This document shows, piece by piece, positions 12,171 through 25,999 of a stretch of 64,000 nucleotides of DNA; within the stretch, counting starts at the first letter, position 1, and each line of letters starts with the position of its first letter. Source of the stretch: Trochalopteron elliotii (Eukaryota; Chordata; Aves; Passeriformes; Leiothrichidae); the NCBI GenBank assembly GCA_024734555.1, contig JANPWX010020040.1, positions 1,640,241 to 1,704,240 on the forward strand. The letters are read 5' to 3'. Both the position numbers and the translations under genes were made by a program. The notes under the pieces are model-generated. The model saw only the letters and a program-made list of their open reading frames with translations. It was not told where the DNA came from and did not search any database.

Positions 12171-13189
12171 TTTGAGCTGTTCTTCAAAGGCTGTCTGATT
12201 TGCTTTGAATAATATAAAATGATGATGGAGGGAAAAAAGAGAATATTAAACTCAAGGTTGTAAAAGCTGTGCACTCAGGCTGAGCCACTGAAAAAGATCC
12301 ACGTACACTTTTCATGAAATAACTGCAATGATCCCTCCTTGTCTCTGTAACTGCTGGGGGATCAGCAGCAATGCAAACCTGGCCCCAAACACGGCCTGGA
12401 TAACAAAAGCTGGGGTGCTTCTTCCCTGGAGATGTTTCCCCTCTTGATACATCCAAATGCCCCATACCTCACCGTAGGTTTCTCCACCAGACTCCGCTGT
12501 GTGCCCTGTCCTGGGCCACAGCTCCCAGAAAAGGGAGACGGGAAAGCAGGACAGGAGCAACACGCAGAAAGAGAGGGGAAAATGAATGAAAAAGTATTTT
12601 TTTCTGAGCTCCCCCGAGAAAATTAGTGTGAAGCTGGAAGGAGCTGATTGCTGTCAAGGCCTGCCAGAGCCCAGATAGCCAGCTGCAGTCCCCAGGCACA
12701 AATGTGATAATAGCCAAAAAGCTAAAATCATTAACAGTAACGATTGCCTCTGGAAAGACCCCAGCACCTAGGAGGAAAAACCAGTGACAGGAGAGGGAGA
12801 AAAAAAAATTAAAAAGAAAAATTGTAATTTCCTCTTAGCATTTCTGCACTCTGTTTTCCATAACCCCTTGATCCCAATAAAGACTGCGTCACCTCGTTAT
12901 GGCTCAGTATGGCTTTCTCTAGCTGGACTCCAATGATCAGTTCTTCTCCCTCTGTTTGCTGATGGGAGAGCAGAGGGAATGAGGGTGAGGAAGGAGAGGC
13001 AAATACTTGGTGAAAATATCCCTCACCTTTAGCTGGATGGATAGCTTTTATGGATGTTAACTACTACAAAAAACGGACCTTTGTAGCTTTGTCTGGATGA
13101 ATCAATCCCTTGTGATGATTGATTGACATCTGGGGTGTCCCCACAGCCCATGACACATGACGCAGAAGGAGGGAAAAAATCCATTTCTC

Positions 13190-13345
13190 AAGCAGATCTC
13201 TGAAGTGCCAGAGACAAAAGGAGTACTGGAGTAGTCTGTTCTGGGACCAGTCTGGATCAACTTCTTCAGCAACAACTTGGAAAGAGGATGAGAATTTGCA
13301 AATGATACCAGAATTAGGGGACTACTTTTGATGGCAAGGCCCCTT
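13190..13345 (+). mobile_element. CR1 reverse-transcriptase fragment
   Basis: It reads 'gttctgggaccagtctggat', 'caacttcttcagcaacaact' and 'gaatttgcaaatgatacc'. This is the coding text for the reverse-transcriptase region around the FADD catalytic motif (the FADDT part is visible as 'tttgcaaatgatacc', where the first Asp codon has mutated). It is a short internal piece with no 3' end. Confidence 0.7.
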
Positions 13346-16300
13346 AAATCTTCAGTAATTCACATCCCGTTCTGCAAACCTGACAAAATTTCTTCTTGCT
13401 TCCCAACTCCTTGAACTGTCCAGGCTTTCTGTTTTTCTAACTTCGTCTCAAAACAAACTCCATATGAGCAGCCTTTGGTTAATGAACTGCTTCTGCAAGG
13501 AAGGAAAATAACATCAACTTTTAACAGTAAAAACAACAGATTTTGGCTCCAGTTGTATTTGTGAGAACAGTGGATTCACATGTAGGATTTCATGCTTTAT
13601 CTTGGTACAGCTCCATGTACCAAGCAGGTGTATCCCATTCAGGGGCAGGTGATGGGAGGTGGGAAAACTATGAATTTGCCCCTGAAGTATATGGCCCAGA
13701 GCACACCTTGCCCAGGACAGTGCTAATATTAGAGGGAGAGGAGTACATTCACCCTAAAAATCCCCAGTATAATGCAAGGCTACATTTACCATGTTCTCTT
13801 TGGACTAATTTGCCTTTTTGCAAACAATTCTCTGCAGAGCTGTGGCTGGCATTCAGGAAAGAGCAACGAAGTGGAGCACCAGGAGCTTTCTGCACCAGCC
13901 AGTGAGCCCATTGCTAAGCTGCTTTGTGCAGAAGTTGTAGAAATCACAAGCCATGCTGACGCTCACCTTCTTGGGGAGCTGGCGGGGAGGACCACATTCC
14001 TTTCCAAAGATTGTCAGGGCTCAGAGAAGCATTTAGAAAAGCCACACTGAACCTGTTCAGATGCAGCTGGAGTTTGTAAAATAGGGAACTCTTCTTCCAA
14101 AATTAATTCCTGGCTTTGGATTTCTCTGATGTAAAGAGTTTAATTTTCCAGCTCACAAAACTCTGTGCTGTTCCTTTAGTGAAGGGATAGGAAGGTCCCC
14201 AGCCTCTCTGCCTTGACCAGCAAAAACACAAATTCTCAGGCTGTTCTTGGGAAGTTTCCTCCTGCACCTCTTCTTACCCACAGGATATCCTCCCATATCC
14301 TTCAGTCCCACGCTCAATATTGTGGTGGGAGGACACTGCACCTGCTCAACAGCACTGGCCTGGTAGAGGGTGTGTGACCCTCAGGCCAGTGTGAGAGGCC
14401 TCACAGGATCAAAGTGACCTGTGGGGTTTGTTCAAGCTCCCCAGGACCTGCTAAAGAACCTTTAGCAAATTGCTCTGGATAACCAGCACATCACACTGTC
14501 CTTAGCACCCCCAGCCCCTCAAAGAACTTGTCAGTGCAGCACTCCTCACTCAGGGATTTCAGAGACCCTGCCAGACTCCACCATCCACACGGCTCCCCAG
14601 TGGCCTTGGCATGTCCCACCTTGGCTGCCCCAGCTCTCCAAAGGACCACAAAGGTTGGCCCAGACCTCTTGCTGGCATTTTCTAGGGGATACTTAGGCAG
14701 TTCTTCTCCACGTCTTTGTGTCTTACACTGCCTGATGGGTTGTGGATCAGGAGACGTGCAAGTGGGTTTTGGCATGGCATGGTGGGAATCTGTCCTTTCC
14801 AGCTGGACTTCGCACTGAGGCCCAATGGAACATTCGTACCATGGGTGGATATTGAGCTCCAACCCACAGGATGCTCCTCAGACAACCCACTCGAGAATTA
14901 AACAGCTTTAGTTGGATATTGGGAAAATCCCATATGAACACACACTGGCACAAAGCTTGAAGGAACAATTTCATGACCCTCCCCTATTCTCACTACACTA
15001 TGAACCCTCTGCTGCAGGAAAGTGAGTTAGCCAGTTCTCCTCTTAAAAAGAAGTGCCCATGGATACTTAGAGAGTGTCTACAAGACACAGAGACTAAATC
15101 ATGTGCCAGATCCCCAGCTGGAAGAAAATAGACAGGAGCGAAAGAAGAAGATAAAAGTAAACAGAAAACTGCTTACATCCTGAAATGGGAACTACAAGGG
15201 GGAGAAATCCCACGTGAAGGACTCCATTCAGAAATCTTGGCAGAGTTTCAAGACTTCAGACATCAGACTTCATAGCCAAGTAACTGATGGCTGAGATAAG
15301 AAAAAGAATCTGTCAGAAGTGTATATAGTGCACACATTACTTTGGTATCTAATTAGCTAAAGGAGTCTGAGTCTTTGCTCAAAAGTAAAATTTTTCCCAA
15401 TGTACACAAAAGCTGATTAAACTTTAACCCCTCCCCTCCCCATAAATTAACGAAGAGACCCCAGTCAAAGTGATATAGTACAAAACTTCGTCAGACAGAA
15501 GTTTTGGAGTTCTTATCTCCAGTTTACATGCTCTACTGAGATTTCCCATCCTTGATTAATGACTTGCAATTTTTATTTTTTTTTATTTTTAGGACCATGT
15601 CTTTTGCTAAGCCTCTGAAAGTTCCACAGTGTCACTGGACTCTGAACAGACCAAGACTAATTGTCTTTTTTATAGATCAACCTGTGTCTTACACACCTTC
15701 CGTCCCCTAACAAAACACCTAGAATGGTGGAGGTTCCCAGTGTGATCACAGCCAGTCTTAGCATCCCAGTGTTTGTCTACACTAGGTCATTTAGTCTGAA
15801 TTAAATCTATGAAATAAGGAATGGTCACACCACACCAGCAGCTCCTCAGGCACGTTCATTTGATATCAAAGAGGTCTCTCATCTCCTTTGGTTAATTGAA
15901 GGGGTTTTACTTCAACTCGTCTTAATTCTGAGTATTGAAACAGAGTTCTGATTCAGTTTAATTAATCCCCTTTAAGAATGAATTTGAGTTAATTCTCCCA
16001 TGGGTCTCAAAGCAGAGAGGTGCCCAAAAATCACTATGTGGCTTAATGTTTAGAATGAGATGGAACTCTTTCAGGGTGAACTAGTAAACCCCACCTGAAG
16101 ATTTCATTTTCCTTATTACTGGAGATTGGAAGAAATGTTTTAACTCAGAAAGCAATTATGGGCAGTGCTGCCATGCCCATGTTTTGATCATAAGTTTGAT
16201 GAAGTGGAAAGGTCACAGCTCTTGAAGTCAAGTGCTAGGATTATATTCCCACATGCCACATAAGTTTATAATTGAAAAAACATTGGAAAAAAGCTTTGAA

Positions 16301-18946
16301 GCGTAATAATAAAAGCAAAAACAAGACCTCAAATGCATTAGTATTTTTCCAAATCACGCATTTTTTTCATACTTGTGGTTGGCAGTGTAACATCCAACAG
16401 CATCTGCAAAACACTAAGTACTATTTGTACAGACCAAATGCTCAGGAAGGGAGCCAGAAAAATGTTCATTGCAAAATTTACCAGCCCTTAAATTTAATTA
16501 TAAATCCAGAACTAAAACTGTGTTCAATGAAAATTTCACTGTGGTGAGTGCAGTAGAGATGGGCCTGAGCCAAGAGAGAGCAAAGAAGCAAATCCAGACC
16601 TCAGAAGCCTGGACATTGTTCTGAACTTCACAACTGTGGAACAGGGATGAAAGACCTGGACCTGGGCACCATACAGCCTGGAGAATTCAAAATCTCTGTC
16701 AATCACCATGGGTAGCCAAAGAGCATTTTCAGAGCCAAGGGATGCAGGCACCTTGCTTGCACCATCTCCCTCCTAGGGGTGTCACCTCCAGCTCCAATGG
16801 GGATTGCCAGGGACTCAGCAAATTTGAAATCCAGCAGTGCCACATGCACAGAGTGGGCAGACAAGTGAGGTCTGGCACATACCAACAAATCCACAATGAA
16901 AAACTTCTTTGAAGCAGCCCTGGCCAACAAAAATCTGACTTTTCCTGGGCCACTTGTTTTCCATTTTTCCAGTACCTACCCACCTTCCACCAGTAGTCAA
17001 ATACAAAACGTTTTCAGTGACTTTGAAGAGATTGGGTTTTTTTTTATTTTTCCCTCCACCAGATCTCATTGAGGTTTGGCTTCGCAGTGTCTTCTGTCCA
17101 GGGAAATTGATAAAAGAAAATAGAAAAGCAGAGGCTGGCCCCTCTGTCCATGGCAGCTGATTGGCCTCAGCTATGGATAGTACCGGGCAGTGGTCATGTG
17201 TAGCCTTGTGGTGCAGAAATTCTGTCTCACACGATAGATGCTCTTGTAGCTCTGCAACACTGTCTACATTTATTAAGTGAAATCACTACCTGTTTTCTGC
17301 AGCATTAAAAGTGAGCTGGAGTACAATATATTTATTGATTGCTACTAAACACAACCTGGGCCTCCCTCCAGCTTCCTCTCTCCTGTTTATTCAAGCAGGG
17401 CTCAAAGCACAGACACACACCTGCATCCCCAGGACAGGTGTGCCCTGTCCATGGAAAAGGTGACCCAAAACTGCTGCCCCAGTCTGTGTGTTTTACCTCT
17501 CAGCAGTGATGCACTCCCACATACAGGGGAGTTGAAATCACCAGGAAGAAGAGGGAGTGATGAGGTGATGGGACCACTGGGCAGACAGGACACAGCTACC
17601 AAAACTGGCAGAAGGAGGCAACAGGTTTTGGACTCCTGGGATTTAAAGGAGAAGCACAGATGAGGAGGAGGCTGATGGAGGCATTGTCACAGTTTTCCCT
17701 GGGCCGGTATTAGGAGGAGCAAGTGTCCTGCAGCAGGAACAGATGCACCCCAGCACTGCACACGGTGGTGGGGACACAGCAGAGAAGCCCAGGCTTGGGC
17801 ACAGCCCGTAAGGCAGTGAATCCCACTTTGTTACTACTCCTTGACACCCTGGAGACCCACGGCAGAGAAATGAGCCCCTGGATTTATCCTCTTTTTCCAA
17901 TTAGCCTCATTTCCCCTCCTCCTCTCCCCTCCACCCTGCTGGAATCAATCCTTGTCCTGGCATTTTAAAGGGCAATGTGCACGTTTTATGGCTGTCCCCT
18001 ATAAAACCATTCTACATGATAACACATCCAGCCCTTTATTAGGGACGTTTGGCAAGTTTATTAGCCAGACATTTTTCTGCACTGACAGATGAGGTCCTGC
18101 CATCGCTTCTCTGAGCACGAGAGGCCCTTTCCTGTCCCCTCCTCCCCTCTCTTGAGCTATCCAACCCCTGATGCCAGCAGCCCAGAGACGTCCTCAGTGC
18201 ACCATCAGCCCCCTCCCTAGGCAGCTGAAGTTCTCAGTGTCCTACACCTCACCTGCAGCCAGGTAAAGAGCAGCAGCAGGATCTTCCCCTTCACCCCCAG
18301 GAACTAGCAGCATTTAATTACCCTCTACAGCCACACCCACCGAAGACCCATTAACCCTTCATAGCCAGGGAAATGCTCATGGCTTCATGCACAGGCATCC
18401 AGAGGAGCGGACTTTCACATTATCTCATAGCAGGACAAATCCTCAAGTCTCTACAGCAAGGCTGTGCTTTGAGGAGCTGGAAGGTTTTTAGGTATCTCAG
18501 GGGGTAACTGCTCTCATTAGACACTAGGAAACCAACTCGCTTTTCTAGTTTGGGCACTGTGATGCTTTGCCCTGGTCAACCCCCATCCCAAGGTCACCAC
18601 AAACATGAGACCTCGTTTCTGCAGCACTCCATGATGAGATGAAGCTGGGACACAACTTCAGCAGATGTTACATGGAGCACAAGGGCTCTGCTTCCCAAAA
18701 AAACCAGAACTGTGCTGCCAAAGTGGGTTTATCTCAGCCCTCAGATGCTGACACCATCGAGGATGTGTCTGTGCCAGCTCCTCCTCCCTGTGAAGATGGG
18801 AGGACTTGATGTAAAGCCAGCTTCAAGTTATATTGTCCTGTGCTCACAGCTGTCCATGTGTGTAACAGTGAGCAAAAAGGTCAGCAGGGATTTAATGGGG
18901 GGGTCAGAGATTAAGAACAGAGACTGAAATTTATCTGAATGCTTAC

Positions 18947-19027
18947 CTGGTGCCACACTCCAGGGCCACTGGCCACCGCTGAGGGGTTTGCTCCCCACAC
19001 ATCAGCACAGCCAGAGGAGATGAGTCC
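18947..19027 (-). CDS. Exon-like segment with strong splice sites, identity unknown
   Basis: On the minus strand, an acceptor 'gcttgctcccttttaccag' is followed by 81 bases and a consensus donor 'CACCAG|GTAAGC'. The frame in phase 0 is fully open and reads GLISSGCADVWGANPSAVAS then GPGVWHQ. The sequence is rich in Gly, Ala and Ser, which GC-rich non-coding DNA gives easily. It may be a non-coding RNA exon, an unused splice pair, or part of a repeat I do not recognise. Nothing links it to the exon chain above 25.4 kb except a compatible phase. Confidence 0.22.
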
Positions 19028-21350
19028 CTGGTAAAAGGGAGCAAGCAAACCTCTGGTTCAGATCACATCCCAGACAGGCTGTTGGGCAGTCCCCCTCTCA
19101 GGTCAAGGCAAGATGGTCCTTGTCACCTTTCAGGTGCTTTGATGGCACATTGCACATTAAAATGGGAAGAAAATACAAGGCCATGTTGTGATTCCCACCC
19201 TGCAGGGAGCCTCCCACCCGGCTGTGGTTTCACTCACTGATCTCGACACGTTGCTACTGTTTAACCCTCAACAGGACCACCGGCAGAAGCAGTGGGCTCC
19301 TTGCACCTTCCAGCCCCCTTGGCCCATGTTGGTTCACATGTCACATTCCCAAGCTGTGTTATTCTTAAGTGCTGTAAATCTCTCACTATTATTCTCCCAC
19401 TTGATATAGTGAGCTGTGTCATTTTGAAAGGAAATACATAACAGTATATTAAAGAAATCATGGATCTCCTCATTCATGTTTAAAACAAATTTATTACAAT
19501 GTAAGAAACCCTGAATAGCATGAATTTATTATAATGATTTAAGGCTCCTGGCACTTCAGTTAAAAATGTCTCTCAATAAATAACTTTCCCTTGAAAACAC
19601 AGCAAATTAATATAGTTTACCATTTCCAAAGTTATATAAATCCAAGAGGCTTAAATCAACAGTACGCTGGGTAAGATTACTGTTGCTCAGCCACAGACTG
19701 GTATCACAGCTCAGAGGGATGGAAAAACTGGTGAAAAATGAATGGCACTTTTTTTTCCTTTTTTTGGTCACCTTTCTCTCCACCACCCTAGGCTATGTCT
19801 GCTCTGTGAAAGTCAGACTAATGTGAAACGGATGACAGCAGCTGTGGCCTTTGCACACAGGTATCATTAAAACAGAGCAGCTACTCCGCCACCAGACTCA
19901 ACAAGCACAGCTCTGATATTTCCCCAAAGTGCCTCCAACACACACAGCCCTGTTGCTTTCCATAGCAGTGTTTTAATTTGACTGCAACCCAGGAGCTGAG
20001 ACATCTCCAGCTTGGTTGCCTCCAACCTTGCTGCAGCCTCCCAAGTCTAGAGCAAACACGGGGCTCTAAAAAGCTGCCTGGACACTGACCCTACCCCCAG
20101 TGCAGGAACATAGATGGATGAACTAGGAAGGGAAGCGAAACCCCACACGTGGCTGTAGCCATCAGTGGGACAGGCAGCTTTTTGCCTGCCCCAGAACTTG
20201 CTCCAAGAACAGTCTGTGGAGCTCAGCAGCTGTTGGGGACAACAGCCTGTGCACATCTGTGTGTCCTGGGCAGCAGTGGTTTTGCTCAGCTGTGTGCACA
20301 CGTGGGTACCAGCTCACAGAGAAAATTTCTCACATCTTCTCCCTCCCCATGGACCTTCCTTCTCCACAGGCCACCCTCCAGGCAGCAGGAGGAGCTCAGC
20401 ATCATCAGCTGAACAATCTCAGGCAGCCCTTCCCTCAGCAAGGTTTTCTATTGCTTTTTACTTTATGAAGGCCTAATTTTTTTCTCTTTACTGTCAGCAT
20501 GTCAATTTTTTTCCACAACATGGATGATGACTACTTTTTTAAACAAAGTACAGCACCAGTGACATCCTGACAGTGCCAATACAGGGTGAGTACACCCACC
20601 TGAGCTTTTCAACACAGGAAGTTAGGGCTGTTAAAGAATCAGATTGACAGCCTCGGTAAATTCAAGTCTTCTGTTCAGCAGATGACAAGGAGTTATTAGA
20701 AGCAGACAAGGCTTTCAGGTCATCCAGTCCATCTCCCACCTCACCTTTTAATTGTCTCTCTCACCCATGTTATAAATATCTGACTCTTCTCATCTTGTTT
20801 CCTCATTATGTCAATTATAGCAGTCCCTGATCATTTTTATTACACCTCACTGAGATCTCTCCAATCTGCCAGTAAGCTCTCTGGTAATGAGATCCCTGTG
20901 CTAAAGGCACAAGTGCAAATAGAGGGGCACCAGCTCCACTGACAAGGAGCCATTTCCTCTGCAATTCAGAGATGTCACTGCCTCCCCACCTGCAGCTCAA
21001 AAGTCTCCTCATCTGTTTTTGTTGCTATCACCGTTGTGCTGTGTTCACTCTTCTTCTGAGAGTTTGTGTTGTCTGGGTCTCCCCCATCCTCTCAAGAATA
21101 TGTCTGGCAGATTGTTATCAAGGTGTCTGAGTTCACAGGTACTGCACCCACAAGTTCATGCTCCATCCCAAACTGAGTATTGCAATCTTTTTCTTTCCTG
21201 CTTGGTATTTCTAGTTCACATTATTCTTTCCTTCTCAACTCTTCTAAATTTAGCAGGGTTTCCTGGTTTCACTTCTTACAGAACTGCTGCTTCAAGAAAC
21301 AGAACCATGATCTGAAATGAAACCAGACCTGGTACTCAGCCCAACACCTT

Positions 21351-21365
21351 AAAAAAAAAAAAAAA
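21351..21365 (+). repeat. A15 homopolymer
   Basis: Fifteen A before 'gcttctggaagtggc', about 120 bases before a probable degraded CR1. Confidence 0.9.
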
Positions 21366-21479
21366 GCTTCTGGAAGTGGCAAAAAAGTGCAGAAATGAGT
21401 GTGAGTACAAACTGCAGAAATGAGGCCACATTGTCACCATTTCACACCAGCAGCACTGGAACAGGGTATCCTGCTCTAG

Positions 21480-21840
21480 TGTAAACCCTTCAAGATGCAT
21501 AACTGCTAGAGAAAGTTCAGAAACAGGCCATCCAAATCATCCAGGGGCAGGAAAAGACATTAGGACACAAGGCATAAAGGATGCCATCTCAACAAAGAGA
21601 AGGCTCAGCCATGAATTTATCACTGCCTTTGGGGTACTCAGTCTGGCAACATGACAACTTTGTAATCCTTCTTCTAGAGGCACAACACAGTCCAGCAGCT
21701 GGAAATTCAGGTAGATAACCTCAGCCTCAAAATAAGGCAGTTTTGTAAAAGCAAGAATAATTGCATGCTGGAAAATTTTGACAAGGCACTTTTAAAATTT
21801 CGATGCAACTTCCTCACAGTCATCTCTAATTGAAGAATGA
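21480..21840 (+). mobile_element. Probable degraded CR1 3' region
   Basis: Phrases such as 'gagaaagttcagaaacaggc' and 'gaggcacaacacagtccagc' resemble the end of the CR1 reading frame, but divergence is high and no clean 3' terminus is seen. A different old LINE is possible. Confidence 0.35.
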
Positions 21841-24800
21841 ACTAGATTTTTTGTCTGTGAATTCATCTTGTCGTTTCCCTCATTATCAGGTGTAGCAGAG
21901 AAGAGGAGTTCCGACTCTGTTCTTAATGCTCACAGCACTCAACACTCTGTGTTGGGGCAAGTGCTTTAATCAAACCCATGCTTCAAAGTTTTAATGCAGT
22001 TGCCAGTAAGCAATAGGAAATATACCTTTTTTCAGCTTTTCACTTTCCTCTTGTCTGTAGACAGGAGACCAGAAAGAATGAACTCACACTGGTTATTGAA
22101 TGCTCTGAGTGAAAATTATTTTGTTTTACATACTCAGGACAAATCCTGAATCAAGGAAACTAGGCTCTCATGGCAGCTCATGGATTAGTTCACCTGCTGG
22201 GACCACCTAGGCATCTCTCACCTCATGTATGTCAGGACCTCACTTCTTAGTGACATCTGAGTTTCTCCAATTTAGCTCCCCAATGCCTGAAATGAGCGCT
22301 TCAAGCCTCAATATACATGAAGCCTGAGCACTTCAGCTTCCGTTCAATAGGAATGTCTGGCCCATATGTTTCTGCTCTTACAGGTTACAGTTCACAGACA
22401 TATTTTGGTGGATACCTCCAGTGCCTTCAGCTGTGGGCACTAATATAGATCACAGCCCCTCTGAGATGTGGTGCTAAACACAGTTCAGCAAAGAACCCAC
22501 AGCATGCTGTGGAGGGAGGCAAATGGCCTTCCCCAGAGCTGGAAAACAAATACAGCTCCCCCTCCCAGACCATCTTTTTCCTGCAGCTGGAATGTTCTTC
22601 CACCCTCCGTTAACAAATGCAGGAGTCCTCAAGAACCAGCACTGGCCAGGCCAAGTCGGGTTTCTCGCTGGTTTTTAGCTGAATTCTGCTTTCAAACACC
22701 CTAGTCAGGGATCACCACAAAAGCTCTGCTACACAGTTATGCCAGAGATGCTCAAGGTAGATGTCTCTCAGCTATGTGGAGTCACAATATTGTAAAACAT
22801 TTATTGTCACTGTGAGCAGACAAACCTTCCAATGATGCAGGGAGCAGGTCTGGATCAGGAGAGGCATTTTCCAGAGGAAAGCCACCCAGTCAGAGCAGAC
22901 TACATTGCTTCTGCTGGTTTAAATCACGTCATTCAATATTCTGTGTTGTCTTATGTAGCATACACTTATGTAAATTTATAAATCATACACTAATTAGCAC
23001 ACAATTTCATAAATTTAGTAACGGTGAAAAAGGACATTTCTAACTAACCAGGCTGTGCTCTCTCTCCCACAGATGGTACAAATTCAAATACAGCCTGGAG
23101 GTTGTATTTGAGAAAATCTTTGCTGCAACTTCTGGAGTTTAACCCCAGGCTCACATGCACTTTCAAGGACTCTGTTTTGGATATCTTAGGCTCAATCTCT
23201 CTGAAGTGCAGCTAAGCCCTTTTCTCTCCTTAACACCAAACCTCCACCGCTCATTGGATCACTGCAAATTTTATTAGTTTATTCTGATTCTGACTCTCCC
23301 GTCTCCTATTCTTTGGCCAAGTCGCCATTCCTTGCAAGCAACTGAGTTCAGTCTGTGCCCTGGGTTATACCTGGGTTCTACACAGTTGCTCTCCATGTGA
23401 TCTGGCCTCCCTGTCCAGCTGCTCTAAAGGGGAGACGCTAAAGTTAGGCCAAAGTAATTTCTTTCTTTCCCTCGTTTGCCAAGCATGCCTTGCACAGTAG
23501 CTCCTCAAATGCAGGAACATGATTTGGAAACACGTGACACGTGTGGAGTCATAAGGCTCTTATGGGAAACAGTGTTTGAAAACATTTCTCACTTTAAGAT
23601 ATAAGCACACAGTTTTTCTTCATCAGCTTATTCTAGTTTAACAACTCATCCCTGCCCTCTGGCTCACCCTACTTCATCTCTACCTTTGGTACAGTTATCT
23701 GCCTTGCATATTTGTCCTTTCTTGCCTTCACTTCCATCCTTTCTTCCTTACTCTTTAATTCACTTTTTTGTCCCAAAGCATGGTGCTGGCTCTCTAATTC
23801 TCTTCTCCTTTGTATTTTTGACCTTTCTCTTACTTCACACTCCAAAGGAGGCCTTGCTTCTTCTCACAGTGAGACCCATGTCCTGGAGAGGAAGAGAAGG
23901 CTTAAAACAAATCCTTCATGTATCTTAGCAAACTGGAGACTCACAACATAATATGATGTGATGCTGTGGGAAGCAGAACACATTGTCAATGGCAGTACTG
24001 ACAACTGAGCTGGACAAAAATCAGAAGATAAGCCAAATAGAAGTCTGGAAGAATAAATTAAATCCCCAGATAATTTATTAGATTAAGAACTGACATACAT
24101 ATATAAATACATGCTTGAGATAGGATTCAACGGCAAGACTGGAAAGGCTAGAAATGAAGAGAGTGTGATTATTACAGGGCTGTGATGTGCAAGGTGTACA
24201 AAAGCAGTAACTACACAAACAGCCAGTAATTGTGTGTACACAAACCACATGAAAAGGACACAAACTGAAGGCATGGGAAGGAGTCTTAGCAGCTGTCATG
24301 TTACTCCACAAAGCCTTATGGAAATCACAGTCTGATGTGTAGCTGAAGCATATTCACTGGGAACACTCTGGACAAACAGTCTGTGCTGGAACAACTCCCC
24401 AGCAGCAGCTCCCAATATAGAAGCTCAAACTTAAAAGGACACTGTCACATCATTGCTTTTGCTAATTTAATTTTTGTGTTTCCTCTACTGTTTAAGCAGA
24501 TGGAAAACAATTCCCCTCCCAGTACCAACTACTGATTTTGTCCTTTCCTATTTGACAATCATTGATTTTTTTTCTAAGGCTATAAATGTTTTAATAACTT
24601 CAACTTTGTTGTGCCTCATGGCAAAATATCTTTGCTTGCACTGACTGCTAAACACTATTCCTAATGTACTGCTGATAACTAGAGCAAGAGCCAGCATTAT
24701 AAAAAATTATTTTCCACAGGGTCTACGAAATTAATAGCTTTTGTTTCTTTTGTCCACATCTCACAGACAGTTAAAAGCACACAGCTCTTCACCCATCAGG

Positions 24801-25405
24801 CACTTCAACCATCTTTTACTAGAAACCTTTGCCCCATGTGTAGGTCTGACTGATGGACAGCACCTTGAGCACAGAGCCCACAACCCTGACAATGTCCTTT
24901 TAGAAAGAGCTACAACCAAAAAATACAGATTCAAGCTAAAAGTCACCTTCAGAATTAGAATTTTTTACAGACCAAGTGATCATAAGAAATCCCAAAGCAG
25001 TTAAATATTGGCACCTACAAAATCAAAGAACAGAATGCTCCCACGGAGTGTTCTTAACACAAAGGCACCTTTCAAAAAACATGTATGTATTTTTTGCTGT
25101 TTTGAAAGGTCAGTTAGCATTTATCAGAAAAGGCAATTAAAGTTTCAGTCAAACTGGAAAACAGACGAGAAGCAATTGGATTGAAATCAGAGAACTGTTT
25201 CTCTATAAATGCCAACACTTACAAAAAACACCACAAAGCTAAAAAAACACCATGAAACAACCTCAAACTCTAAGATCTATGTGATGGTTATCCCCAAATT
25301 TCCTGCTGGTCCTTGTACATTTTTCTCTTCTTTCTCCTCCTTTTTCCCACCCTCTTTAAGCAGCAGACTACTCAGCCAACAAAATAAGAAAACTTATGTT
25401 CTCAC

Positions 25406-25459
25406 CTGCTCTGCTTGGGCCAGGGCACCAAATACATCTTTGGGGCTCTTAGCAGAAAC
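25406..25459 (-). CDS. Candidate exon I of the same minus-strand gene
   Basis: This 54-base exon has acceptor 'gtgaaggcccag' behind a long pyrimidine-rich stretch, and a consensus donor 'GCAGAGCAG|GTGAGA'. It enters and leaves in phase 0, as required after exon H, and reads VSAKSPKDVFGALAQAEQ. The same frame stays open upstream to about 25,549, but that part (LLLNVPLVLLPGP) looks like a translated pyrimidine tract rather than protein. The distance to exon H is large (9.6 kb), so further exons may lie between them. I found no convincing exon after this one, so the 3' end of the gene is unresolved. Confidence 0.38.
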
Positions 25460-25999
25460 CTGGGCCTTCACAGGCCCAGGTAGCAGAACAAGAGGGACAT
25501 TCAACAGCAGATGGACATATTCCAGAATACTGTAATACTTCACTAAAAGAAGGACAGATCATGCAGGGACTTTCCACAGCACTAATTTTCTGGTCCAGCA
25601 ATGCTGCTTTCTTCCTTTAAACTCCTCCAAGCAGCTTTTAAAATTCAGCTGGGATGCACAGAAAGGGTATCATCCAATTTGTGATTAAGACTAGGCCTGA
25701 ATGAAGCAACCCAGTGTAACCTGAGGTTCTTCTTCACCTTCATTCTCCTTTTGTTTCACTGACAGAGCATGGTGCTGCCAGGAGCTGTGGGGCTCTCATC
25801 TGAGATCCACCTCTCAGTGCATCACATGTTGCACAGGAGCAGCGTGGGGAGGCAGGCAGCAGCTATACCCCAAGCATCAGTACAGCAACTCAACCCAGCC
25901 ATTAAGATAAGCAGGGTTGCCTAAAGAGACTGTCTGAAAAGCAGTACTGGCCCATGAAGTGGTGTTTGGGAGCAAATGGCCTAGAACTTGCCCATACTG

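Larger units (their letters stand above)
11845..18946. other. Non-coding stretch with one CR1 fragment
   Basis: Holds the purine tract at 12.1 kb and the CR1 piece at 13.2 kb. The 15.8-16.05 kb part is AT-rich and repeat-free ('cagtttaattaatccccttt') and could be a conserved element, but the case is weaker than at 26.0 kb. The part around 17.9-18.3 kb is pyrimidine-rich. Confidence 0.55.
19028..25405. other. Non-coding stretch, no supported gene
   Basis: Contains the probable CR1 remnant at 21.5 kb and a weak CR1-like phrase ('ggtcatccagtccatctccc') at 20.72 kb. AT-rich repeat-free parts lie at 19.48-19.68 and 22.92-23.04 kb. No exon was accepted, although a good acceptor with a short open frame (LTSCVEKLR) is present near 20.6 kb on the minus strand. 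Confidence 0.55.

Noticed and set aside
12480..12530. Minus-strand splice-like segment after a long pyrimidine tract near 12.5 kb
   Set aside because: All three frames are open because of GC-rich composition, so there is no coding signal.
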